From: JADKCL01 sp046329055
GTDB taxonomy: Bacteria; Bacteroidota; Bacteroidia; J057; JADKCL01
Assembly (NCBI GenBank): GCA_046329055.1
Contig: JAXLVK010000154.1
Location: 1 to 9,610, forward strand
DNA length: 9,610 nt
Direction: 5' to 3'
The position numbers and the translations under genes are program-made. The notes under the pieces are model-generated. The model was not told the origin of the DNA and did not search any database. It was given only the letters and a program-made list of their open reading frames with translations. This document shows positions 1 to 6,010 of the stretch, piece after piece. Each line of letters starts with the position of its first letter. Positions within the stretch are counted from its first letter, which is position 1.

Positions 1-777
1 GGTGCCTGCTTGGTTGTTGGCTGGAGCGTAGCCGCCTGTGCCGCCTGCTCCCAAGGAGCCTGCCAGACCGTCGCCACCGCCGAAGCTACCCATGCCGCCT
101 GCGCCACCACCGGCTTGGGTTCCGCCGCCGCCTGCAGTGCCGTTGTAGCCGCCACCGCCGCCGCCGCCGTACCATCCACCGCCGCCGCCGCCGCCGCCGC
201 CAGGGCCGCAACCGACGTTACGGGTGCCACCTGCGCCACCGCCGCCACCTGCCACGACCAATGCAGTCGTGCCATTGAAGGAGTAGGGTGACCGGAGGAT
301 GCTGCTCATGCCGCCACCACCGCCACCTGCGGAGGATCCGCAGTCCGCGACGCCAGCGCTTCCGCCGCCATTGTAACCGCCAGCAGTGGTCGTGCCGCCG
401 CCACCACCAACGTGGATATGCAGCACCTCACCCGGGGTGACCGAAATGGTGGCTTGCACACGGCCGCCGAGGCCGCCGGAGCCTTGGCTCACAGCATTCA
501 GGCGTCCTTGGGCACCATAGACATCCACGATGAGCGAGGAAACCCCGCCAGGCACCGTATAGGTCTGGGTGCCACCCGTGTAGTTGAAGGTGGTCTGGGC
601 CTGGATTTGGCCGAGGCCGAGCAGGGTCAGCAGGAGGGTCAGCAGTCCGGGTGCAGACCATCGCGTTCGATGGATCGACCGGGTGCTTGGCAGCGATTCA
701 TCGGCCGCTGTTGCAGCCTGGAATCGATTGGATGAAGCAAACAAGGACTTTAGACATTGGTACATAAAACCTTTCAT
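1..777 (-). CDS. Glycine-rich secreted surface protein, C-terminus cut by the window edge
   Basis: The 259 codons visible have no stop, so the 3' end lies outside the window. Residues 1-41 are a long, mixed, Arg/Ser-rich n-region. Residues 42-58 are a hydrophobic Leu/Gly stretch, followed by a likely signal peptidase site after A60 (IQA|QTT). From residue 62 the protein reads FNYTGGTQTYTVPGGVSSL, then VDVYGAQG, GGLGGRV and VAGGGGGAGG, with runs of 9 and 7 glycines flanking a Trp-Tyr pair. This is the pattern of the glycine-rich (ALK/LTK-like, PF12810-type) domain found in large Bacteroidota surface proteins, many of which end in a T9SS sorting domain; whether this one does cannot be seen. The ATG at 777 was chosen. 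An in-frame ATG at 765 would shorten the n-region by four residues and one near 837 would lengthen it by 20. The function is unknown; exposure or adhesion at the cell surface is inference. Confidence 0.85.
   Translation of the reverse strand, partial: MKGFMYQCLKSLFASSNRFQAATAADESLPSTRSIHRTRWSAPGLLTLLLTLLGLGQIQAQTTFNYTGGTQTYTVPGGVSSLIVDVYGAQGRLNAVSQGSGGLGGRVQATISVTPGEVLHIHVGGGGGTTTAGGYNGGGSAGVADCGSSAGGGGGGMSSILRSPYSFNGTTALVVAGGGGGAGGTRNVGCGPGGGGGGGGGWYGGGGGGGYNGTAGGGGTQAGGGAGGMGSFGGGDGLAGSLGAGGTGGYAPANNQAGT
148..201 (-). repeat. GGC-rich codon tract encoding two polyglycine runs
   Basis: Inside the glycine-rich gene, positions 181-201 are seven perfect GGC codons read on the minus strand, continued by GGT GGA to make nine glycines. 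After Trp-Tyr, positions 148-168 encode seven more glycines (four GGC, GGT, two GGC). The tract is a trinucleotide microsatellite. Slippage in steps of three would change glycine number without breaking the frame. It also produces long alanine- or proline-rich false reading frames in the other frames. Confidence 0.8.
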
Positions 778-1123
778 AATGCGATTGATCGACTTCTCAA
801 TGAAAATTTGGCAAAGACGGAAGAGCCTCCTGCACATCGGAGTCGCTTCCAAATCGAATGAATCTGAATTCAAATAGCTCTGCACGTAAAAAATGCAAGA
901 AAGCGGGACATTTCCAAGGAAGGGGACAAAAACTCCTGACCTGTGGAAAGGTGAACGCATCGGCCCATTTCCAGCCCACTGAGGGGCGCATTTGTCCACA
1001 CTTTTGGGGGTGCATCTAACCTCGTCCGCCCGGTACCCAGGGGTTTGTCCTCCTCCGGACAATAGATCTTGGCGCTGAGATCCGACATCACCGCTGGTGT
1101 TGATCGAGCTTGGCTACCCAGCT
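778..1123. other. Intergenic region, no gene seen
   Basis: These 346 bases separate the end of the DUF4279 gene from the start of the glycine-rich gene, both on the minus strand. The open frames here are short, overlap each other and have no recognisable protein pattern. A weak 7-base-arm hairpin with one mismatch (1107-1123, arms agcttgg / cccagct) lies right after the DUF4279 stop but has no T-run after it. No convincing TTTG / TAnnTTTG promoter pair was found ahead of the glycine-rich gene, although one must lie here if that gene is transcribed separately. Confidence 0.6.
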
Positions 1124-2275
1124 TCAATCGTCATCTTCAGACGAATCGAAGCGATAGATGTCAACGTCGGTGTGGGTGTTTGTGCGGTAAAGGAACTCGA
1201 TGGTGCGCCGGTCATGTCCCAGGAAAGGCGTCGAGGAGGATGGCTCGGTGTCGATCCACATGACCACCTCTAACACGGAATCCAAGCCCAATTCCGACTT
1301 GACCGCATTGATGGCCTCCACTTTCTGGAAGAGAGGCGTCAGCACCTCCTCCACGAGCAGGTTCATGTCCAGCGCTTCATCCTCCTGCGAGATGAGCCTC
1401 CAGTAGGCATGCTGCTCCGGATGCCCCGACTTTCTGTGATCTCCCTTCCTCCAGGAATCGCTCGGCTGCAATTCAAGCCTAGCACTGATGACCTCCGGAT
1501 CAAAATTGTCCCCGAACAATGCAAAATAGACGTAGGAGTGAAATTGACGCTCGTCTTCATGTGGGGTCACTGGCTCAAAAAGTTCAGGCTCGCCTTCGTC
1601 GGAACCCGAAAATCGGCCCTCCAGATATTCCTCGAAGTTGAATTTCCCGGCATTGACCTCCGCCACGAATTTTCGGACGTACTCATGGATCAAATCCAGC
1701 TGGAATGGGTCGTGGATCAAGCCCCAGACCAGTCCCTTCGCATCCATGGCGATGTAGTTCCCGTTCTCAAGGTCCTTGAGTTGGTAGAACACATTGCCGT
1801 CAAACTCGATGGTGAACAGATTTTCCAGCTCCAAGTGCTCGGAACTGAGCCCGGAAACAAGCTTGGCAATCTCCTTGTCGGGTTCGTAGCGACTGGTATC
1901 CTTGCGCATCTGGGAGACATCCACTTGGATTTGCTTGAAATCCAGGACGTTTTGCTCGAATTCGAAGCCGCTCCACAGCCCATCGAACACGATGAGGCTC
2001 AGCGGGTGGGCCGAGCCGCCATGGATGATCCTGATCCCAGTGAGTTCGAATGTCCGGCCCTTGAGCATGGACTTGTCCGACTGACTGGGATCAAAGCCGA
2101 TGGAGAAGTGATGCCCCTTCATGGCATGGTTGACCGAGAACCTCCTGTACAGCCCCTTTTCCAGGCCCAGGAGCAGGAACTTGTACTCCTCTGGCAACTG
2201 TCGGAAGACATGCCAGAAGAAATAATAGGCATCCCCCTTCAGGTCCCAATGCGTCTTTTTGAAGAGTCCGAACAT
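1124..2275 (-). CDS. Two-domain cytoplasmic protein: uncharacterised (possibly SUKH-like) N-terminal domain and C-terminal DUF4279
   Basis: The protein has 383 residues, no signal peptide and no membrane segment, so it is expected in the cytoplasm. The C-terminal part, residues about 245-376, begins SYVYFALFGDNFDPEVIS and continues with LQPSDSWRKGD. That is the typical opening of DUF4279 (PF14106): an aromatic/beta stretch, FDPxxI, then a WRKG element. The N-terminal part (1-225) has a block near residues 165-215 with FDGNVFYQLKD, ENGNYIAMD and GLVWGLIHDP, followed by a helix. This loosely resembles SMI1/KNR4 (SUKH) proteins, but that is only a suspicion. An acidic linker (226-244) joins the two parts and the protein ends in an acidic tail (SSEDDD). 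The reading frame stays open for 96 codons upstream, but those residues are an off-frame reading of the DUF2200 gene, so the ATG at 2275 is taken. It lies 47 bases downstream of that gene and may be co-transcribed. Function unknown. Confidence 0.8.
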   Translation of the reverse strand: MFGLFKKTHWDLKGDAYYFFWHVFRQLPEEYKFLLLGLEKGLYRRFSVNHAMKGHHFSIGFDPSQSDKSMLKGRTFELTGIRIIHGGSAHPLSLIVFDGLWSGFEFEQNVLDFKQIQVDVSQMRKDTSRYEPDKEIAKLVSGLSSEHLELENLFTIEFDGNVFYQLKDLENGNYIAMDAKGLVWGLIHDPFQLDLIHEYVRKFVAEVNAGKFNFEEYLEGRFSGSDEGEPELFEPVTPHEDERQFHSYVYFALFGDNFDPEVISARLELQPSDSWRKGDHRKSGHPEQHAYWRLISQEDEALDMNLLVEEVLTPLFQKVEAINAVKSELGLDSVLEVVMWIDTEPSSSTPFLGHDRRTIEFLYRTNTHTDVDIYRFDSSEDDD

Positions 2276-2322
2276 GTGTAGCTGGATATGGCTGGCTGCG
2301 AACCTGGGAAATGGCTGTTTTC

Positions 2323-2673
2323 CTACTTCCTCAGGATCTTTTCCATCGGTCGGCCCTTGGCGAGTTCGTCCACGAGCTTGTCCATGTAGCGGACCTTGCG
2401 CATGAGTTCGTCCTCGATCTCCTCGATGCGGTAGCCGCAGATCACGCCAGTGATCTTCGGAGCGTTGGGATGCAACTGCGGCGCTTCCGCGAAGAAGGTC
2501 TGCATGTCCACCTTCCGGTCTATCTGCCCATGGAGCGAGGTGGCATCGTAGCCCGTCAACCAACAGATGACCTCATCGAGCTCCTGCCGGGTGCGGCCCT
2601 TCTTTTCGACCTTGGTGATGTAATGCGGATACACCCCGGAAAATGCCATCTTGTAAACCCTGGAATTGTCCAT
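2323..2673 (-). CDS. DUF2200 family protein
   Basis: A complete 116-residue protein matching DUF2200 (PF09966) along its whole length. It opens with MDNSRVYKMAFSGVYPHYI, then KVEKKGRTRQELDEVICWLTG in the N-terminal third, FFAEAPQLHPNAPKITGVICG in the middle, and ends with YMDKLVDELAKGRPMEKILR plus a final Lys. These are the hallmark segments of this small, widespread bacterial family and the length is usual for it. It has no signal peptide and is predicted to be soluble and cytoplasmic. The family has no established function that I know of. The DUF4279 gene follows 47 bases downstream on the same strand, so the two may form a short operon; no terminator is visible between them. Confidence 0.9.
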   Translation of the reverse strand: MDNSRVYKMAFSGVYPHYITKVEKKGRTRQELDEVICWLTGYDATSLHGQIDRKVDMQTFFAEAPQLHPNAPKITGVICGYRIEEIEDELMRKVRYMDKLVDELAKGRPMEKILRK

Positions 2674-2742
2674 GTGCGTTTGGAATCTAATTGCTGTTCT
2701 ATCGCTTCAGTGGCCAAGATAGAGAAAAATCCGCTCGTGGCT

Positions 2743-2796
2743 GGTTGCCCCGGGCCTTGCGGTGGGGCAATCGCTCTCAAACGCAACTTGTTTGAG
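2743..2796. other. Two adjacent hairpins in the gap between the C39-like and DUF2200 genes
   Basis: Stem A pairs 2776-2782 (ctcaaac) with 2790-2796 (gtttgag) around a 7-base loop, perfectly. Stem B pairs 2743-2751 with 2764-2772 around a 12-base loop: 9 pairs including one G-U. On the minus strand they come 33 and 57 bases after the stop of the secreted C39-like gene, the usual place for a transcription end. No T-run follows directly (a short one, ttttt, lies about 13 bases past stem B), so they are not canonical intrinsic terminators. They may instead protect the 3' end, or be chance pairings. Confidence 0.35.
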
Positions 2797-2828
2797 CTCT
2801 GGCTTCCGGCTAGGAAATGCCTCCGCCA

Positions 2829-4001
2829 TTATTCCTTCACGAATTTCCTCGCTGCGACACGGCCACCCGCCGACACGCGGAGCACATAGGTCCCGCTCGA
2901 CAGTTCTCGGACATCCAGTGCATTCTTTGGCTTCCTGTTGCTCTTGCTGCTGATGAGCCGCCCATCCATGCCGAGGATCTCGATATTGGCATTCGCGGGA
3001 GCAACCACGTGGAGGAAATCCGTCACAGGGTTGGGGTAGGCCGAGACTTCGATCTGCTGATCCGTTGACTCCGGCTCTGTCGAGGTGAAGATGTCGGGCA
3101 CGCAGCGAAAGAACACTGCGGTGTTCGACATGAAGGTCGCGGTCGTGGTATAGGTCGAGCCCGTCGCCACGAAATAGGTCGTGGAACTCGCGCCAGTGGG
3201 GTTGAAGCCGGAGGACGGGACGAGGTGGTAGTCATTGTAACGAAGGAGGGCGTAGCGGTTGCCGACCTGTAGGGACTCCGCGACGAGGGTCCCGGTCAGC
3301 AGCACCGGGTTTTCGCCTTGGGTGACATTGGGCTCGTCCCAGCGGTTGATGGACATGTGCAGCGGCTTGGTTACGTGCGCCAAGTCCTTGATCCCAGTGA
3401 CGGCGCAGGCGTAGTTCACCTCCTGCGGGATGCAGTAGTCGTAGGTTGCCCCATTGCCATTCATGAAGCGGTCATCCCATATCGACCCAAAGGTCCGGGT
3501 GTATGTCGTGGAGGCATAGTTGTCATTGAACATCAGTTGATCGCTGTTGTGGAATGCCGTGGTATCCGTGGAGGAATACCCGATCGCCGGCACGATGTGG
3601 TCGTATTCGGAGCTGTTTTCCCCGGCCACAAAAACGGTAATGATCACCGGATGGTCACGAGCGATGTGCGACTTGAGCCACACAAGGTGGTCTTGGTACT
3701 GAGGTGTTGCTTGGCCGTAGTCCCACTCCTCGATGTTGAAGGAAAATGCGTCGAGGGCGACCTCCCCGTTGTCATTGCCGATCAGCACTTCGCCGCCTGC
3801 GACATTCCTGCAAAAATCCTGTGAGATGTAGTTGCCATAGTACAAGGCAATGGACTGAATCGACGTCTCCCCGCAGTAACCCCCGTCATTGTCCCACTGC
3901 AAGCGCGGCGGGATGTCGAGCACATGCGTCACCTGGGCAGGCAGGGAAGCAGCAGCTGTGAGGAGGATGAGCAACACAATGCGACCGGAGTGATTTTTCA
4001 T
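2829..4001 (-). CDS. T9SS-secreted protein with papain/C39-like cysteine peptidase signature
   Basis: The protein has 390 residues. A signal peptide occupies residues 1-23 (MKNHSGRIVLLILL..., cleavage after PAQ). Residues 35-60 contain RLQWDNDGGYCGETSIQSIA and LYYGNYIS, with Cys43 at the start of a helix, as in papain-fold C39-like peptidases. Further on come HPVIITVFV (117-125), YDHIVPAIGY with His135, and LMFNDNY with Asn159/Asp160. These fit the later strands and the His and Asp/Asn positions of a Cys-His-Asp/Asn triad; Gln35 could serve the oxyanion hole. Residues 317-390 form a T9SS type A sorting domain: YPNP at its start, MDGRLI in the middle, GTYVLRV and a basic tail ending KFVKE. The protein should therefore be exported across the inner membrane by Sec and across the outer membrane by T9SS, then released or anchored. 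The frame is open 28 codons further upstream, but only the ATG at 4001 puts the signal peptide at the N-terminus. Substrate unknown; a non-catalytic papain-fold role is possible. Confidence 0.85.
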   Translation of the reverse strand: MKNHSGRIVLLILLTAAASLPAQVTHVLDIPPRLQWDNDGGYCGETSIQSIALYYGNYISQDFCRNVAGGEVLIGNDNGEVALDAFSFNIEEWDYGQATPQYQDHLVWLKSHIARDHPVIITVFVAGENSSEYDHIVPAIGYSSTDTTAFHNSDQLMFNDNYASTTYTRTFGSIWDDRFMNGNGATYDYCIPQEVNYACAVTGIKDLAHVTKPLHMSINRWDEPNVTQGENPVLLTGTLVAESLQVGNRYALLRYNDYHLVPSSGFNPTGASSTTYFVATGSTYTTTATFMSNTAVFFRCVPDIFTSTEPESTDQQIEVSAYPNPVTDFLHVVAPANANIEILGMDGRLISSKSNRKPKNALDVRELSSGTYVLRVSAGGRVAARKFVKE

Positions 4002-4358
4002 ACGATTCAGTTTTCGATTCCGAATCTCCAATCTACACAAATCGCAGCCAAGAACCGAGCAAGAGCGGGCGGTTGAATCCATCAAGGCAATGCTTCAAAA
4101 TCTAAATGCGTCATGGCACAACCCCCAATCCTGCCCCTCCGGTGCAGGTCGCAATATACCCGTTGACCCCGCTCGGCAGCGGCAGGCCGGTTTCGATTCG
4201 GCTTCGAAAACAATATGGGGCCGATCACGCATGACCGACCGCATGTCCAACAGGTGTCCGGAGATGGCCTCACATCATACCGGTCCAGGTTCATCACCTT
4301 CGCCCAAGTGCTCCGTTCAGGCTTCATCCATGATTCAATTCTTTTCTATATTCCCTCC
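4002..4358. other. Divergent intergenic region, probable promoters for both directions
   Basis: These 357 bases lie between the divergent starts of the C39-like gene and the first cytochrome gene, so promoters for both should sit here. Toward the minus-strand gene, TAGATTGG (about 45 bases before its ATG) resembles a -7 element TAnnTTTG with one mismatch, but no TTTG stands at the right distance upstream. A small perfect hairpin, tttcga / tcgaaa with a 7-base loop, lies at 4191-4209; its role is unclear. No gene, tRNA or riboswitch was recognised. The open frames in the gap have no family-like pattern. Confidence 0.5.
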
Positions 4359-4697
4359 ATGAAAAAGTACATTTCCATCGCTGCCTTGGCTTGTGTGCTG
4401 CTGATTGCTGCTTGTGCAGGGCGGAAACTCGCCACGCCCTTGCAGGCGGATGCGGACAGGGGCGCGGCGACCTTCACGGGCCTCACACTCGACCAGTTGG
4501 TGCTGGGAAAGCAGGTTTTGGAGGCCAATTGCGGTGCCTGCCATGATATGCCCAAGCCCAAGCATGAGTCCGCTGAGGCGTGGAAAGGCATCGTCCCGAA
4601 CATGGTCACCAAGGCCAATCGGAAGCTGGGCGATACCATCGACAAGGACAAGGAGGAGGCGCTCCTGCGGTACCTGATCGTCATGGGAGCGCAGTGA
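4359..4697 (+). CDS. Mono-heme cytochrome c lipoprotein, copy 1
   Basis: The protein has 112 residues. Residues 1-19 are a lipoprotein signal (MKKYISIAALACVLLIAAC) with lipobox IAAC and lipidated Cys19. A single c-type heme site, CGACH, spans 58-62, with His62 as the proximal ligand. Met82 in IVPNMV, 20 residues after the heme His, is the best candidate for the sixth ligand; Met64 is another. A short helix ends the protein (LLRYLIVMG). The arrangement suggests a small electron-transfer protein anchored to a membrane on the periplasmic side. The frame opens 48 codons earlier, but the chosen ATG gives the lipoprotein signal. The next gene, 43 bases downstream, is a paralogue, and the two are probably co-transcribed. 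Redox partner unknown: no oxidase or dehydrogenase gene is in the window. Confidence 0.88.
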   Translation: MKKYISIAALACVLLIAACAGRKLATPLQADADRGAATFTGLTLDQLVLGKQVLEANCGACHDMPKPKHESAEAWKGIVPNMVTKANRKLGDTIDKDKEEALLRYLIVMGAQ

Positions 4698-4740
4698 GGC
4701 CCGTTTTCAATTGTTAATTCTTCTAAAATCAGGGATCATC

Positions 4741-5076
4741 ATGAGAAAATATTTCTTCCTCAGCAGCCTCCTCTTCGTGGTCGCATGCAGCGGCACCAAG
4801 ATGCTGGCACCTTCCGACGCGGACGTGCAGCGCGGCGTGGACAATTTCCCGGGACTGACCCTCGGCGAACTGACGCAAGGACAGCAGGTCTTCCAAGCGA
4901 ATTGCAACAAATGCCATCCCTACAAGAAGCCCGGTGGTCACAGCGCGGCGGAGTGGAAGGAGATCGTGCCCCGCATGGTCCAGAAGGCGAATCGCAAGAC
5001 TCCCAATGCCATCTCCCCGGAAATGGAGGGTTCCTTGCTGCGGTATGTCGCGGTGATGAGTTCTGCCGGGAAATAA
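4741..5076 (+). CDS. Mono-heme cytochrome c lipoprotein, copy 2
   Basis: A 111-residue paralogue of the preceding gene. The lipoprotein signal ends at Cys16 (lipobox VVAC). The heme site CNKCH spans 55-59, and Met79 in IVPRMV stands 20 residues after the heme His, the same spacing as in copy 1. Shared blocks include GLTL, ANCxxCH, HSA or ESA before a Trp-Lys, IVPxMV, KANRK and LLRY. The two proteins differ most in the six residues around the heme and in the loop after KANRK, so they may have different potentials or partners. The start is the ATG at 4741, giving MRKYFFLSSLLF as the signal; an in-frame ATG ten codons upstream would spoil it. No promoter was recognised in the 43-base gap, which supports transcription together with copy 1. 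Confidence 0.88.
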   Translation: MRKYFFLSSLLFVVACSGTKMLAPSDADVQRGVDNFPGLTLGELTQGQQVFQANCNKCHPYKKPGGHSAAEWKEIVPRMVQKANRKTPNAISPEMEGSLLRYVAVMSSAGK

Positions 5077-5204
5077 TCGCAATCGGCATCAAGTAGCTAG
5101 GTCGTATTCGGGGCAGTGCATTCCGAATGGGACGGGAATTGGTTGCTTCCCGGGGGAAAACACTCGAAATTCGATCATGGCATTTCCCGTGCCGCATGAT
5201 CACT

Positions 5205-5900
5205 ATGTTACAGATTCGAACGCTGCTGTCCACCCTTCTGCTTCTTGCCTTCGGAGCCACGGTCTTCGGGCAGGCGAGCCAATTCGAAGTCGGCATTGCT
5301 GGTGGACCCAGTTTCATCCTGCTGCGCGGAAACAACATCATCGACAATGTTCACGAGCCTACGATCGGATTTGCTGCCGGAAGCTCTTTTCAATGGAACA
5401 TCTCGCGCATCCTGTCCCTGAAGGCGAATCCAGCCTTTGAGCGGAAGGGATCCATGGTATTTATCCCTCTGACTTGACCCGAACGGCAACGACGCCGGCG
5501 TCGGCCGGAATTACCTGAACTACGATTACATCACGCTGCCTGTCATGGCTGGTGGCGACATTTGGGCAGGATTTCCGGTATTTTGTGAACGGCGGGCCCT
5601 TACGTGGGGTACCTGATCCAGCAAATCAGCACCTTCAGGGCAGAGAACTTTCCACGGGGCACCTTCATTGGTACATCCCGGAACAAGCGCATTGACTTCG
5701 GCATTTCCAGGGGCATGGGGATGAGCGTCCCGCTGTCCCCACTGTGCAATTTTTCGCTGGAGGTCAGGGAAAATCTCGGCCTCGTCAATGTCAGCGCCCT
5801 GCCCGTGATCGACAACAATGGTAGGCGTGGCAGCATCCTGACCAATTCCGTGGCATTGCAACTCGGGTTCAGTTATGGATTTGGGCGGCGAGGCGGTTGA
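5205..5900 (+). pseudogene. OMP_b-brl / PorT-like outer-membrane beta-barrel gene broken by three frameshifts
   Basis: The start, MLQIRTLLSTLLLLAFGATV then FGQ, is a clear signal peptide, followed by EVGIAGGPSFILLRG, typical of the first strand of Bacteroidota OMP_b-brl barrels (PF13568 type). The frame then stops at TGA 5475-5477. Dropping one T at 5474-5475 restores TDPNGNDAG, then NYLNYDYITLPVMAGG. Dropping one T at 5572-5574 restores RYFVNGGP, and dropping one T at 5600-5601 restores YVGYLIQQ. The frame then continues through FSLEVRENLGLVNVSALPV to FSYGFG and TGA at 5900. Repaired, the protein would have about 230 residues, the usual length for the family, and every restored segment fits it. 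As written, only an 90-residue fragment would be made. Either the gene has decayed or this stretch holds homopolymer sequencing errors. An alternative ATG lies at 5196. It sits 128 bases after the cytochrome pair and before the OmpA gene, all on the plus strand. Confidence 0.85.
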
Positions 5901-6010
5901 TGCCCTTGCAATCTGCAGAATCAGGCATGAGGATGTCTCCGCAACGTCCTGATTTACAGTGTTACCATTCAGCCTTTGTCGGAATGCCCATGTCGCGGGC
6001 GCCGTCTGCC

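Noticed and set aside
10..291. An alanine-rich plus-strand reading frame at the left edge
   Set aside because: It is the antisense reading of the GGC-rich glycine codons, a low-complexity artefact.
870..1127. An 85-residue minus-strand frame touching the end of the DUF4279 gene
   Set aside because: It needs a TTG start, has no recognisable pattern and overlaps another equally weak frame.
1409..2281. A 290-residue open frame on the plus strand
   Set aside because: It is antisense to the DUF4279 gene, whose product has clear family motifs. The plus-strand product has no domain pattern or signal sequence.
2276..2563. A 96-residue N-terminal extension of the DUF4279 protein
   Set aside because: These codons overlap the DUF2200 gene in another frame and give an Arg/Gly-rich, family-less sequence. 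The natural start is MFGLFKK at 2275.
2311..2889. A 192-residue plus-strand open frame
   Set aside because: It lies antisense to the DUF2200 gene, which matches its family end to end.
5106..5128. Inverted repeat attcgg / ccgaat after the cytochrome pair as a terminator
   Set aside because: Only six pairs with an 11-base loop and no T run; it is too weak to call.
5474..5605. Programmed frameshifting in the barrel gene
   Set aside because: Three separate shifts in 130 bases, without slippery heptamers or stimulatory structures, fit decay or sequencing error far better.
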